Source: Mycolicibacterium mageritense
Lineage (GTDB): Bacteria > Actinomycetota > Actinomycetes > Mycobacteriales > Mycobacteriaceae
Reading direction: 5' to 3'
DNA: 64,000 nt
Assembly (NCBI RefSeq): GCF_010727475.1
Contig: NZ_AP022567.1
Coordinates: forward strand, 4,464,001 to 4,528,000
Shown: positions 34,982 through 45,699 of the stretch, one piece after another
How the letters are laid out: every line of letters starts with the position of its first letter
Position numbering within the stretch: the first letter of the stretch is position 1
Position numbers and translations under genes: made by a program
Notes under the pieces: model-generated
The model's input: the letters and a program-made list of their open reading frames with translations, nothing else
The model's database searches: none
What the model was told of the DNA's origin: nothing

Positions 34982-35033
34982 TGATTCTAGCTGAAGGTCT
35001 CGCCTGCCCGGTAACGAGGAATGGAACCAACGG

Positions 35034-36122
35034 GTGACAGTACGAGTGCGCACGCTCGCCCGCGACGCAGAATGGCGCCTGGCGATGGTGGTGCCGCTGC
35101 AGGGGCCGGCCGGGCTGTTCGGCCCGTCCTGCGAAGCCGTCGGCGATCTCGTGGCGCATGACCTCAACGCGGCCGGCGGTGTGCTGGGGCGCGAAGTGCA
35201 CATCGAGGTGGTCGACGGCGGGGCGCACCCGAAGGCCGTCGCGGCCGAGATCAACCGGCTGATCGAGGAGGACCGCATCGACGCGGTCAGCGGCTGGCAC
35301 ATCTCGTCGGTGCGCAATGCGCTGGCGCCCGTGGTGGCAGGCCGCGTGCCGTACTCGTACCCCGCCCTGTACGAGGGGGGCGAGCGGCGTCGCGGAATCT
35401 ATTGCTGCGGTGAGACTCCCGACCAGCAGATCGCGCCTGCGTTGCGATGGATGCGCGACAACCTGGGTATCCGGAAGTGGTTCGTCGTCGGCGACGACTA
35501 CGTGTGGCCGCGCACGTCGCTGGCCGAGGTGCGGCGCTACGTCCGGGAACTGTCGCTCGATCTGGTCGGGGGGTCGTTCGTCGCGCTCGGGCACGGCGAC
35601 ATCGACCGCCTCGTCGACAAGGTGGCCCAGTCGCGGTGTGAGGCCGTGCTGATGCTGTTGGTGGGGCAGGACGCGGTCGAGTTCAACCGGACGTTCGCGC
35701 GCCGTGGGCTGCAAGACGAGAAGCTGCGGTTCAGCCCGCTCATGGACGAGAACATGCTCATCGCGAGCGGGCATGACGCGACGCAAGGGCTGTTCGTCGC
35801 GGCCTCGTACTTCCGCTCGATGGTGGGGCGCAATTCGATGGAGTTGCTCGACCGGTACCTCGAAGTGAACGGGTCGAGCGCGCCGGCGCTGGGAAATGCC
35901 GCCGAATCCTGTTACGAGGGAGCGTATTTCCTCGCGGAGATGATCAACCGGGCCGGCGACGGGCTCGACATCGAAGCCGTGTCGGAGGGCGCGGCATATG
36001 ACAGCCCGCGCGGCACGGTCGAGTTCAAGAGTCACCGCACCAGCCAACCGGTGCACCTCGCCGTCGCGGCCGGGGTGGACTTCGAGATCGTCACGACGTT
36101 GCCGGGCAGCCTCGCCGACTGA
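35034..36122 (+). CDS. AmiC-like periplasmic-binding-fold amide sensor (cytosolic)
   Basis: A 362-residue protein of the type I periplasmic-binding fold with closest resemblance to AmiC and the amide/urea receptors (LAMVVPLQGPAGLFGP near 16-31, DAVSGWHISSVRNALAP, RYVRELSLDLVGG, SCYEGAYFLAEMI). No signal peptide or lipobox is visible, so it should act in the cytosol, as AmiC does. It probably binds short amides and passes the signal to the divergent MarR-type protein; there is no AmiR antiterminator gene nearby. The GTG start at 35034 lacks a strong ribosome site. First gene of the amiC-S-E-B set. Confidence 0.82.
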   Translation: MTVRVRTLARDAEWRLAMVVPLQGPAGLFGPSCEAVGDLVAHDLNAAGGVLGREVHIEVVDGGAHPKAVAAEINRLIEEDRIDAVSGWHISSVRNALAPVVAGRVPYSYPALYEGGERRRGIYCCGETPDQQIAPALRWMRDNLGIRKWFVVGDDYVWPRTSLAEVRRYVRELSLDLVGGSFVALGHGDIDRLVDKVAQSRCEAVLMLLVGQDAVEFNRTFARRGLQDEKLRFSPLMDENMLIASGHDATQGLFVAASYFRSMVGRNSMELLDRYLEVNGSSAPALGNAAESCYEGAYFLAEMINRAGDGLDIEAVSEGAAYDSPRGTVEFKSHRTSQPVHLAVAAGVDFEIVTTLPGSLAD

Positions 36123-36163
36123 ATCCGGGCCCACTTGTTGACAGTGTGGCGCCGGTCACTTAC

Positions 36164-36190
36164 TTTCATTTGGACATATTTCATTTGGAA
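36164..36190. promoter_or_regulatory. Two direct repeats of the MarR-type box before amiS
   Basis: TTTCATTTGGAC (36164-36175) and TTTCATTTGGAA (36179-36190), offset by 15 bases, lie in the 87-base gap before amiS. They share TTTCAWTTGGA with the single site at 34970, suggesting one regulator controls both amiC and amiS-E-B. Confidence 0.58.
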
Positions 36191-36209
36191 GTAATTGGGA
36201 GGTGTACCG

Positions 36210-36830
36210 GTGGGCAGTGTCGGTCTCCTTTACGTCGGGGCAGTGCTTTTCGTCAACGGCTTGATGCTGTTGAACATCGTGCCTGCGCGCTCGGCCGCGA
36301 TCCTCAACCTGTTCGTCGGCGCCCTGCAGTGCGTGCTGCCCACGATCATGTTGGTCATGGCGGACGGTGACGCCGCCGCCACGCTGGCCGCGTCAGGCCT
36401 GTACCTGTTCGGATTCACGTACCTCTACGTGGGCATCGTCAACATTGCGGGCCTGGAACCCGAAGGCATCGGCTGGTTTTCGCTGTTCGTCGCGGGCGGC
36501 GCCGTCGTCTATGCGGGGCTGTCGTTCACCGTGGTCGACGACCCGGTGTTCGGTGTCATCTGGTTGAGCTGGGCCGTGCTGTGGTTGCTGTTCTTCCTGG
36601 TGCTCGGCGTGCACCGCGACCAGCTCGCGCGGTTCACGGGCTGGTCGGTCGTGCTGCTGAGCCAGCCGACCTGCACATTGCCCGCTTTCTTGATGCTCAG
36701 CGGCCACTACCGGAGCACGCCCGGCATCGCGGCGATCTGGGCGCTCGGCTTCATCGTGCTGTTCGTGATCGCCAAGGCGCTGAGTGCGCACCGATCACAC
36801 ACTGCCGCAAAACAACCCGCTTACAGCTGA
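36210..36830 (+). CDS. AmiS/UreI-family amide channel
   Basis: A 206-residue membrane protein with six to seven hydrophobic segments, recognisable as AmiS/UreI ([20 protein letters not shown] at the N-terminus; [25 protein letters not shown] in the last part). It should let short-chain amides or urea cross the cytoplasmic membrane. The GTG start at 36210 is set by GGGAGGTG (36197-36204); an upstream TTG at 36195 is rejected. It lies before the amidase with a 28-base gap. Confidence 0.9.
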   Translation: MGSVGLLYVGAVLFVNGLMLLNIVPARSAAILNLFVGALQCVLPTIMLVMADGDAAATLAASGLYLFGFTYLYVGIVNIAGLEPEGIGWFSLFVAGGAVVYAGLSFTVVDDPVFGVIWLSWAVLWLLFFLVLGVHRDQLARFTGWSVVLLSQPTCTLPAFLMLSGHYRSTPGIAAIWALGFIVLFVIAKALSAHRSHTAAKQPAYS

Positions 36831-36858
36831 TCCGTCAACCAACTACCGAGGAGCGATC

Positions 36859-37899
36859 ATGAGACACGGAGACATCTCGTCCAGCCCGGACACCGTCGGC
36901 GTGGCCGTCGTCAACTACAAGATGCCGCGGCTGCACACCCGGGCTGAGGTGCTCGACAACGCCCGCAACATCGCCGACATGCTCATCGGCATGAAATCCG
37001 GCCTTCCAGGCATGGATCTCGTTGTGTTCCCCGAGTATTCGACACAGGGCATCATGTACGACGAGCAGGAGATGTACGACACCGCCGCGACGATCCCCGG
37101 CGAGGAGACCGCGATCTTCTCGGCCGCGTGCCGCGAGGCAGGCACTTGGGGCGTCTTCTCGATCACCGGCGAGCGCCACGAAGACCATCCGAACAAGCCG
37201 CCGTACAACACCCTGGTGCTGATCGACGACAAGGGCGACATCGTCCAGAAGTACCGCAAGATCCTGCCGTGGTGCCCGATCGAGGGCTGGTATCCGGGGG
37301 ACACCACGTATGTCACCGACGGGCCGAAGGGGCTCAAGATCTCACTGATCATCTGCGACGACGGGAACTACCCGGAGATCTGGCGGGACTGCGCGATGAA
37401 GGGCGCCGAGCTGATCGTGCGGTGCCAGGGCTACATGTACCCCGCCAAGGATCAGCAGGTGCTGATGGCCAAGGCCATGGCGTGGGCCAACAACTGCTAT
37501 GTGGCCGTGGCGAATGCGGCCGGCTTCGACGGCGTCTATTCCTACTTCGGCCATTCGGCCATCATCGGATTCGACGGGCGCACGCTCGGTGAGACCGGCG
37601 AGGAGGAGTACGGCATCCAGTACGCGCAGCTCTCGCTGGCCGCGATCCGCGACGCGCGGGAGAACGACCAGTCCCAGAACCATCTGTTCAAGCTGCTGCA
37701 CCGCGGCTACTCCGGCGTGCACGCCGCGGGCGACGGCGACAAGGGTGTCGCCGACTGCCCCTTCGAGTTCTACAAACTGTGGGTGACCGACGCGCAGAAG
37801 GCCCAGGAGCGGGTCGAATCGATCACCAGGAGCACGGTCGGGGTGGCTGACTGCCGCGTCGGATCGCTCCCGGTCGAGCAGACCGCCGAGGCCGGATAG
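36859..37899 (+). CDS. amiE: Aliphatic amidase, nitrilase superfamily
   Basis: A 346-residue enzyme, exactly the length of Pseudomonas aeruginosa AmiE. All catalytic residues are where the family has them: E59 in VVFPEYS, K134 in KYRKILP, E142 in [10 protein letters not shown] and C166 in [11 protein letters not shown]. It hydrolyses short aliphatic amides to the acid and ammonium in the cytosol. ATG at 36859 with ACCGAGGAG upstream; an in-frame start at 36784 would overlap amiS. This is a different protein family from the classic inducible M. smegmatis acetamidase. Confidence 0.95.
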   Translation: MRHGDISSSPDTVGVAVVNYKMPRLHTRAEVLDNARNIADMLIGMKSGLPGMDLVVFPEYSTQGIMYDEQEMYDTAATIPGEETAIFSAACREAGTWGVFSITGERHEDHPNKPPYNTLVLIDDKGDIVQKYRKILPWCPIEGWYPGDTTYVTDGPKGLKISLIICDDGNYPEIWRDCAMKGAELIVRCQGYMYPAKDQQVLMAKAMAWANNCYVAVANAAGFDGVYSYFGHSAIIGFDGRTLGETGEEEYGIQYAQLSLAAIRDARENDQSQNHLFKLLHRGYSGVHAAGDGDKGVADCPFEFYKLWVTDAQKAQERVESITRSTVGVADCRVGSLPVEQTAEAG

Positions 37900-37907
37900 G
37901 CGCCGCG

Positions 37908-38933
37908 TTGCCGTTTCTCACCGACATGTATCACGAGCAGAATCGCAATTCTGCCCGGGTGGCGGAGCCGCCGGCTACCAGGCCCGCGGGAGGCTTTGAC
38001 CCTCAGGAACTTTCGCGCCGGCTGGGCGCGGCGATCCTGGGCCAGCCCCACGCGGTCGAAGCGGTGGTCCGCGCGGTGTCGATCGCCCAGGTCGGCATGG
38101 CCGACCCCGGTCGCCCCCTGTCCAGCGTGCTGCTGGTCGGGCCGACCGGGGTCGGCAAGACCGAACTGGTCCGCCAGGTCGCGGCGGCCTTGCGGACCGG
38201 GCCCGACGACCTGTGCCGCATCGACATGAGCGCCCTGGCGCAGGAGCACTACGCGGCGTCGCTGTCGGGCGCCCCGCCCGGCTATGCGGGCAGCAAGGAG
38301 TCCTTCACGCTCTTCGACAAGGGCAAGATCGAGGGCGGGCCGTACCAGCCGGGGATCGTGCTGTTCGACGAGGTCGAGAAGGCCGACGCCAGCGTGCTGC
38401 GGGCCTTGCTGCATGTGCTGGACACCGGCGAACTGCGACTGGCCAACGGGCAGCAGAAGATCTCGTTCCGCAACAGCTACATCTTCCTGACCTCGAACCT
38501 GGGGTCCGGGAAAATCGCTGCGCTGCAACGATCCCGGCGGCGCAGACGCTGGTGGGGCAAGGCGGCCGCATCGGAACGGGAGCTGGCCCACGACGCCGTC
38601 GAGTCGTTCTTCGATCCCGAGTTCTTCAACCGTATCGACGAGACCGTGGTATTCGACGCGTTCGACGACAATACGGCCGAGCGCGTGACCCGCAAGGAGA
38701 TCGGCGACCTCGTGCACCGGCTCAAGGCCCGCGGCGTCGAGCTTGAGGTCGATGACAGCGTCGTGGAATTCGTGCAGGCAAAAGGATTCGATCCGGTGTA
38801 CGGCGCGCGCGGCCTGCGCCGGGCCATCCGCACCGAGCTCACCGAGCCCGTCGCGTGGGCCGTCCTCACGGCGTCGCACCAGCCCGTGGTGCTCCGGGCA
38901 CACGTGCACGACGGTGCGCTGACGATCACCTGA
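37908..38933 (+). CDS. amiB: AAA+ ATPase of the amidase operon (AmiB/ClpX-C type)
   Basis: A 341-residue AAA+ protein with Walker A GPTGVGKT (about 77-84), Walker B VLFDEVEKAD, sensor region TSNLGSGKI and a C-terminal small domain (KGFDPVYGARGLRRAIRTEL) of the Clp/Hsp100 type. In Pseudomonas the AmiB ATPase is encoded in the amiEBCRS operon and has been proposed as a chaperone-like energiser of the amide system. TTG at 37908 is not marked by a strong SD; ATG at 37926 (MYHEQ) is an alternative. Last gene of the amide operon. Confidence 0.86.
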   Translation: MPFLTDMYHEQNRNSARVAEPPATRPAGGFDPQELSRRLGAAILGQPHAVEAVVRAVSIAQVGMADPGRPLSSVLLVGPTGVGKTELVRQVAAALRTGPDDLCRIDMSALAQEHYAASLSGAPPGYAGSKESFTLFDKGKIEGGPYQPGIVLFDEVEKADASVLRALLHVLDTGELRLANGQQKISFRNSYIFLTSNLGSGKIAALQRSRRRRRWWGKAAASERELAHDAVESFFDPEFFNRIDETVVFDAFDDNTAERVTRKEIGDLVHRLKARGVELEVDDSVVEFVQAKGFDPVYGARGLRRAIRTELTEPVAWAVLTASHQPVVLRAHVHDGALTIT

Positions 38934-38937
38934 CTCC

Positions 38938-38999
38938 GGCGAGCAGACACGTAGGTACCCATTTTCCCGGCGTGTCGGGTACCGGCGCGTCTGCTCGCC
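38938..38999. terminator. Compound bidirectional hairpin
   Basis: Outer arms GGCGAGCAGAC (38938-38948) and GTCTGCTCGCC (38989-38999) and inner arms GGTACCC (38954-38960) and GGGTACC (38977-38983) can fold together, with a TTTT run in the loop. It lies between amiB and the convergent EamA gene. GGCGAGCAGAC-type hairpins are frequent at mycobacterial gene ends. Confidence 0.65.
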
Positions 39000-39007
39000 A
39001 AGGGAAA

Positions 39008-39877
39008 TCAGCCGAGTGGCTCGATGGGGCCTGCGTGCGCCGAGCGGACCGCACCGATGCTCGCGACCGTCACCAGCGCCACCCCGAGATAGCCGAGCAG
39101 GCCGATCTGCTGGCCGAGCACCACGAGCCCGGCCAGCGCGGCCGTGACCGGTGACAGGCACGTCAGCACCGCGAACGTGGCCGGGGGCAGCCGGCGCAGG
39201 GAGATCAGCTCCAGTGAGTACGGGATCACCGACGACAACACCCCGACGGCGGCGCCGATCCCGAGCACATGCCAGTGCAGCGCGTCCAGGTGCACCGAAG
39301 CCGCCGCGAACGGGGCCACGACGATCGCGCCCATGGCCGTGGCGAGGGCCAGCCCGTCGACGCGGCGGAACTCGGCGGCGGTGCGTGCCGAGGCCAGGAT
39401 GTAGCAGGCCCACGCGAGGCCCGCGGCCGCGGCGAAGGCGAAGCCCATCGGGTCGAAGTGCCCGCCACCGTGGCGGGGCAGGCCGAGCAGGGCGACCCCG
39501 GAGAAGGCCAGCAGGGCCCACAGCCATGCGATGCGCCTGCTACTCGTCACGACCGAAAGGATCAGTGGGCCAAGGGCTTCTATGGTCACGGCGATGCCGA
39601 GCGGGATCCGTGCGATCGCGAGGTAGAAGCAGAAGTTCATCACCGCCAGGGTGGCCGCCAGCGCGACCGCCGAGCCCCACGCCCGGCGCGTCAGGCCGCG
39701 CACCGTCGGCCGGGCTGCCGCGCACAGGATGACCCCGGCCACCGCGAACCTCGCGAACAACGCGCCGACGGTGCCGACCGCGGCGAACAGCCCGACCGCG
39801 AATGCAGCACCGACCTCCTGGCTGATCGCGGCGAGGACCACCAGCATCGCGGCCCCGATCGGGGCGCGCGTGGTCAC
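39008..39877 (-). CDS. EamA/DMT-superfamily transporter
   Basis: A 289-residue membrane protein with about ten hydrophobic segments and two EamA-type halves (RIPLGIAVTIEALGPLILSV in the first, RRLPPATFAVLTCLSPVTAALAGLVVLGQ in the second), close to the RhtA threonine/homoserine exporter branch. It probably exports an amino acid or metabolite. The start overlaps the end of the TetR gene 39874-40485 by four bases, so they form one leftward unit. Substrate unknown. Confidence 0.86.
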   Translation of the reverse strand: MTTRAPIGAAMLVVLAAISQEVGAAFAVGLFAAVGTVGALFARFAVAGVILCAAARPTVRGLTRRAWGSAVALAATLAVMNFCFYLAIARIPLGIAVTIEALGPLILSVVTSSRRIAWLWALLAFSGVALLGLPRHGGGHFDPMGFAFAAAAGLAWACYILASARTAAEFRRVDGLALATAMGAIVVAPFAAASVHLDALHWHVLGIGAAVGVLSSVIPYSLELISLRRLPPATFAVLTCLSPVTAALAGLVVLGQQIGLLGYLGVALVTVASIGAVRSAHAGPIEPLG

Positions 39878-40485
39878 TCCGTCACCGGAAGCCTGGTGCC
39901 CGTTGCCAATTCCGCGTATTGACGCATGAGGCGCAGCGCGGTCTCGCGGCTCAGCTCGGGATCGCGGGCCACGACGCGGAAGCCGAGGTAATCCTCCATG
40001 GCCATCAACGTCATCGCGGCGTCACGCGCGGGGGACTGCAGCTGGAACACACCGTCGCGGGCGCCCGATTCGAGGATGCGGGTGTAGAGCTTCACCTGCC
40101 GGTGATAGATGTGCTGGACGTCGCGGCGTTGGTCGAGCTCGAACCCGGCCGCTAGGACCGCGCGCCAGATCGCGCGCCACTCGGCGTCCTCCGGTCCGGT
40201 CGGCAGTCCGGCCGCGATGGTCAGGGCGAGCTGCTGGGCAACGTCTTCGGTGCGTTCGACCACGGCAAGGCGATCGTCGTAGAACCGCGCGTCGGAACGC
40301 TGAGCGAGCTCGGACAGCAGCTGGCCCATCTCTTTGAAGTAGTAGCGGACGGCGTTGGTGGTCAAGCCGAGCTCCGCGGCGACGTCGGCGATCCGCAGCT
40401 TCGCCAGATCGTGCCGTTCGATCAGGGAGATGGTGGCATCGAGGATCTCCTCGCGCCGTTCGGCCTGTCGGTTGGGTCGTGCCAC
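39874..40485 (-). CDS. TetR-family regulator
   Basis: A 203-residue regulator (VARPNRQAERREEILDATISLIERHDLAKLRIADVAAELGLTTNAVRYYF, helix-turn-helix at about 14-53). The start is uncertain: GTG at 40485 with AAGGA seven bases before it fits the usual TetR N-terminus, while ATG at 40542 would add 19 residues. It is divergent from the P1 peptidase-permease operon and upstream of the EamA exporter. An AT-rich symmetric stretch TTTTC-N7-GAAAA (40545-40561) in the gap is a candidate operator. Confidence 0.84.
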   Translation of the reverse strand: MARPNRQAERREEILDATISLIERHDLAKLRIADVAAELGLTTNAVRYYFKEMGQLLSELAQRSDARFYDDRLAVVERTEDVAQQLALTIAAGLPTGPEDAEWRAIWRAVLAAGFELDQRRDVQHIYHRQVKLYTRILESGARDGVFQLQSPARDAAMTLMAMEDYLGFRVVARDPELSRETALRLMRQYAELATGTRLPVTE

Positions 40486-40544
40486 ACCTTCATCCTTGCT
40501 GATTTCGCCGTTTCTCTTGCGAGCGAGGCTACCTTCGCCCATTA

Positions 40545-40561
40545 TTTTCCAAACGTGAAAA
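40545..40561. promoter_or_regulatory. Candidate TetR operator TTTTC-N7-GAAAA
   Basis: TTTTCCAAACGTGAAAA: 5-base arms with a 7-base spacer, AT-rich against its surroundings, 28 bases before the P1 peptidase start. If the TetR gene starts at 40542, it sits 3 bases before it. The short arms make this a moderate call. Confidence 0.4.
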
Positions 40562-40589
40562 AAACTTGACGGGAACTCCCGGAGGCTCG

Positions 40590-41738
40590 ATGACCAACAG
40601 CCCATCTGACGACACGCACAATGGCTCCGCACTTCCCCGGGTCCGTGCGCGCGACCTCGGCATCGTGATCGGCGATCACCCCACCGGCCCGTACAACGCC
40701 ATCACCGACGTGGCCGGGGTTCGGGTTGGCCACACCACGCTGTGCCAGGAGGGTCCGCCTGCCGTCAACACCGGGGTCACGGTCGTCATCCCGCACGACG
40801 ACATCTGGTCTGAGCCGGTGTTCGCCGGCGCTCACCGGCTCAACGGCAGCGGTGAGATGACCGGGCTGGAGTGGATCAGGGAATCCGGCGAGCTCACCAC
40901 CGCCATCGGGCTGACCAACACCCACAGCGTCGGTGTGGTGCGCGACGCCCTGGTCGACGCGCAGGTGGCAGCCAGGGGCGAGGGGCTGTACTGGTCGCTG
41001 CCGGTCGTCGGGGAAACCTACGACGGGCTGCTCAATGACATCAACGGCCACCACGTGCGGGCCGAACACGTACATGCCGCCCTCGCGTCGGCGGGCGACG
41101 GGCCTGTTGCCGAGGGCAACGTCGGTGGCGGAACCGGCATGATCTGTCACGAATTCAAGGGTGGTATCGGCACGGCGTCGCGGGTCACCGACACCGCGGC
41201 CGGGCGCTACACCGTCGGCGTGCTCGTGCAGGCCAACCATGGGCGGCGGGAACGCCTGCGCGTCAACGGAGTTGGTGTGGGTGAGCTGATCGGCCCGCAG
41301 CAGGTACCGCTGCCGGGCCTGCCGATGGCCTACGAACCGGGGTCGGGATCGATCATCGTCATCGTCGCCACCGATGCGCCGCTGCTGCCGCACCAGTGTG
41401 CCCGGCTCGCGCAGCGGTCGGCTCTTGCGGTCGGCCGGCTCGGCGGAACGGGGGAGCAGTACAGCGGCGATCTCATGCTGGCCTTCGCCACCGGCAACCG
41501 CGGCATCCCGCCGTACGCGTGGGACGAGAATGCCGAAACCGACCGCCCCGAGGTCGAGTTGCGCATGGTGGCACCGCAACTCATGACCCGGCTGTTCGAC
41601 CTGACGATCGAGGCGACCGAAGAAGCCATCGTCAACGCGCTCGTGGCGGCGACCACCATGACCGGACGGGACGGCCGCACCGTCCACGCCCTTGACCACA
41701 AGCTCTTTCGCAATGCGCTTCTCCTGGAGGGCCAATGA
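40590..41738 (+). CDS. P1-family peptidase (DmpA-like aminopeptidase)
   Basis: A 382-residue Ntn-fold enzyme of the P1 family (L-aminopeptidase D-Ala-esterase/amidase). The autoprocessing site is expected at Gly-Ser in EPGSGSIIVIVATDAPLLPHQ (about residue 250), as in DmpA. GGGTGMICHEFKGGIGTASR and QANHGRRERL are family blocks. Cytoplasmic; releases N-terminal residues or hydrolyses D-amino acid amides. ATG at 40590 with CCGGAGG upstream; a TTG at 40566 is rejected. It overlaps the APC permease by ATGA. Confidence 0.9.
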   Translation: MTNSPSDDTHNGSALPRVRARDLGIVIGDHPTGPYNAITDVAGVRVGHTTLCQEGPPAVNTGVTVVIPHDDIWSEPVFAGAHRLNGSGEMTGLEWIRESGELTTAIGLTNTHSVGVVRDALVDAQVAARGEGLYWSLPVVGETYDGLLNDINGHHVRAEHVHAALASAGDGPVAEGNVGGGTGMICHEFKGGIGTASRVTDTAAGRYTVGVLVQANHGRRERLRVNGVGVGELIGPQQVPLPGLPMAYEPGSGSIIVIVATDAPLLPHQCARLAQRSALAVGRLGGTGEQYSGDLMLAFATGNRGIPPYAWDENAETDRPEVELRMVAPQLMTRLFDLTIEATEEAIVNALVAATTMTGRDGRTVHALDHKLFRNALLLEGQ

Positions 41739-43159
41739 GTACCAGCACCCCCACCGCCGACGACTCCCGCCTGCACGGCAAACTCGGTCCCGTCGGCGTG
41801 GTCTTCATGGTGGTCGCCGCCGCGGCACCACTGACCGTGATCGGCGGCAACATGCCGCTGGCCATGGGTTTGGGCAACGGTGCAGGTGCGCCGGTCGGCT
41901 TCCTCATAGCGGCACTCGTCCTGCTGGTGTTCAGCATCGGATTCGTCGCGATGACACCGTATGTGCCCGAGGCCGGAGCCTTCTTCTCCTATGTCACGCT
42001 TGGGCTCGGCAGACGGATGGGCAGCGGCATCGCCGCCGTCGCGCTGATCGCCTACACGGCCATCCAGGTCGGCATCTACGGTTACATCGGCTGGGCCATC
42101 GACGACACCGTCCGGTTCTACGGTGGTCCGCAAATCCCGTGGCCCGTCTACTCGTTCGCGGTCCTGGCGATCGTGGCGGTGCTCGGCTACCGGCACATCG
42201 AGCTGAGCGCCAAGGTGCTCGGGGTGGCACTCGTGTGCGAGATCAGCATCGTCGTGCTGCTCGATCTGGTGATCGTCACCGACCCCGGCCCGGCCGGGCT
42301 GACGTTCGCGTCGTTCACGCCCGGCGTCTTCACCGACGGTGTCCTCGGTATCGCGGTGCTGTTCGCGCTCACCGGGTTCATCGGGTTCGAGGCCACCGCG
42401 GTGTTCCGGGACGAGGCCCGCGACCCCGAGCGCACCATTCCTCGCGCGACGTACGCCGCGGTGCTCATAATCGGCGGGTTCTACGCCGTGACCTGTTGGG
42501 CATTCGTCGTCGCGATCGGACCGGATCAGGTCGGTGAGGTCGCGCAGCGGACCCTCGACGGCGAGGCCAACATGCTGCTGGACACCACCGACGCCAACCT
42601 GGGCCGGATCGGCCGTGACATCGTCAACGTGCTGTTGCTGACGAGCCTGTTCGCGTGCGTGCTGTCCTTCCACAACGTGATCGCGCGGTACCAATTCGCC
42701 CTGGCGCGAAAGGGATTGCTGCCGGGCCGGCTGGCCGGGGTGCACGAGCAACACGGATCTCCCGCGTTCTCGTCGGTGGTGCAGACGATCACCGCGGCAG
42801 TCATCGTCGCGATCCTGGCGGTGCTCGGCGTCGATCCGCTCGTCGGTGTCTTCGGTTCGATGGCCGGCGTCGCGACCGTGGGCATGGTGCTGCTGATGCT
42901 CACGACGTCGGTCGCGGTCCTCGTCTACTTCGCCAGGAATCCGTCACTCGTTGCAGGGCGGGCATGGCAGACGCGGATCGCCCCGGCGCTGGCCTGCCTG
43001 GGTCTGCTGGCGAGCCTGTGGTTGGTGCTGACCAACTTCACGTTGGTGACGGGCGGCAGCGCCACGCTGAGCGCGATCCTGGCGGCGGTGCCGTTCGCCG
43101 GCCTGCTGGCCGGTGTTGCGGTCAGGCCGCCGGGCAACGCCGCGACAGGTGATGCGTAG
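41735..43159 (+). CDS. APC family amino acid permease
   Basis: A 474-residue twelve-helix permease (VFMVVAAAAPLTVIGGNMPLA, PYVPEAGAFFSYVTLGLG, FIGFEATAVFRDEARDPERTIPRATY) of the APC superfamily. Its start overlaps the peptidase stop, so it probably takes up amino acids or dipeptide-like substrates related to the peptidase products. The specificity is unknown. It is different in sequence from the permease at 47-1423. Confidence 0.88.
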   Translation: MSTSTPTADDSRLHGKLGPVGVVFMVVAAAAPLTVIGGNMPLAMGLGNGAGAPVGFLIAALVLLVFSIGFVAMTPYVPEAGAFFSYVTLGLGRRMGSGIAAVALIAYTAIQVGIYGYIGWAIDDTVRFYGGPQIPWPVYSFAVLAIVAVLGYRHIELSAKVLGVALVCEISIVVLLDLVIVTDPGPAGLTFASFTPGVFTDGVLGIAVLFALTGFIGFEATAVFRDEARDPERTIPRATYAAVLIIGGFYAVTCWAFVVAIGPDQVGEVAQRTLDGEANMLLDTTDANLGRIGRDIVNVLLLTSLFACVLSFHNVIARYQFALARKGLLPGRLAGVHEQHGSPAFSSVVQTITAAVIVAILAVLGVDPLVGVFGSMAGVATVGMVLLMLTTSVAVLVYFARNPSLVAGRAWQTRIAPALACLGLLASLWLVLTNFTLVTGGSATLSAILAAVPFAGLLAGVAVRPPGNAATGDA

Positions 43160-43165
43160 CGTCGG

Positions 43166-44760
<1,595 letters not shown>

Positions 44761-44825
44761 CTAACGGTCGTGTCGGGGCGGACTGTCGGCAGCGGACCCG
44801 CACACAGCGCAGCCGTGGCGGTACG

Positions 44826-45683
44826 TCAGGCTTTCGGCTGCAACTCCAGCGGCCCGGCCAGCTCGGTCAGCGTCGGGATGAGCTTGTCCCACCCGCCGAG
44901 TACCTGGATGGCCACGTGGTCAGCGCCCGCGGCGATGTGCTGGCGCAACCGTGCCGCGATGTCCTCGGCGGTGCCGTGTGCGACGACGGCGTCGATCAAC
45001 TTGTCGCTGCCCGGCTTGGCGATGTCCTGCTCGGTGAATCCGAGCCTGCGCCAGTTGTTCAGGTAGTTGCTCAGGTTGAGATAGAAGTCGACGGTCTCGC
45101 GGCCCACGGCGCGTGCGGCGGCCGCGTCGGTGCTGAGCACCACCTTGTGCTCGGGCGCCAGCAACACGGTCTCACCCAGCAGATCCCGGGCGTGCTCGGT
45201 GTGTTCCGGGGTGGTCAGGTACGGATGCGCGCCCGCGCTGCGCTGCGCCGACAGCTTGAGCACCTTGTCGCCCAACGCCGCGACCACCAGCCGGCTGGTC
45301 GGCACCTTGGCGGCGTCGAGCGCATCGAGGTATTCGACCAGTACGTCGTAGGGCTTGCGGTACTCCTCGGTGTGCTCGGGATGACCGATGCCGATACCGA
45401 GCAGGAACCGCCCCGGGTAGGCGTCCTCGACGCGGTGATACGCCTCGGCGACTTCCTCGGCCTTGGCGGTCCAGACGTTGATGATGCCGGTGGCCACCTG
45501 CAGCGTCTCGGTGCGTTCCAGGATCGGCTCGACGTAGTTGAGATCGCCTGCGGGTGAGCCGCCGACCCACACCGCGCCATACCCCAGTCGCTCGATCTCG
45601 ACCGCTTGCTCGGGCTTGACCGCCCCGAACGTCCACACGCCGTAACGCCCCAACGCGGGCTTGAGTGAGATGCCTTCGCTCAT
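44826..45683 (-). CDS. LLM-class F420-dependent oxidoreductase
   Basis: A 285-residue TIM-barrel protein of the luciferase-like monooxygenase class, F420-type (RYGVWTFGAVKPEQAVEIERLGYGAVWVGGS; NVWTAKAEEVAEAYHRVEDAYPGRFLLGIGIGH). F420-dependent reductases of this subclass reduce small enones or unknown substrates. It is 16 bases from a close paralogue upstream; the two share the block TGIxNxWTA and the loop HPYLTTPEHT. Substrate unknown. Confidence 0.87.
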   Translation of the reverse strand: MSEGISLKPALGRYGVWTFGAVKPEQAVEIERLGYGAVWVGGSPAGDLNYVEPILERTETLQVATGIINVWTAKAEEVAEAYHRVEDAYPGRFLLGIGIGHPEHTEEYRKPYDVLVEYLDALDAAKVPTSRLVVAALGDKVLKLSAQRSAGAHPYLTTPEHTEHARDLLGETVLLAPEHKVVLSTDAAAARAVGRETVDFYLNLSNYLNNWRRLGFTEQDIAKPGSDKLIDAVVAHGTAEDIAARLRQHIAAGADHVAIQVLGGWDKLIPTLTELAGPLELQPKA

Positions 45684-45699
45684 CTGAAAGATCCTTCCG

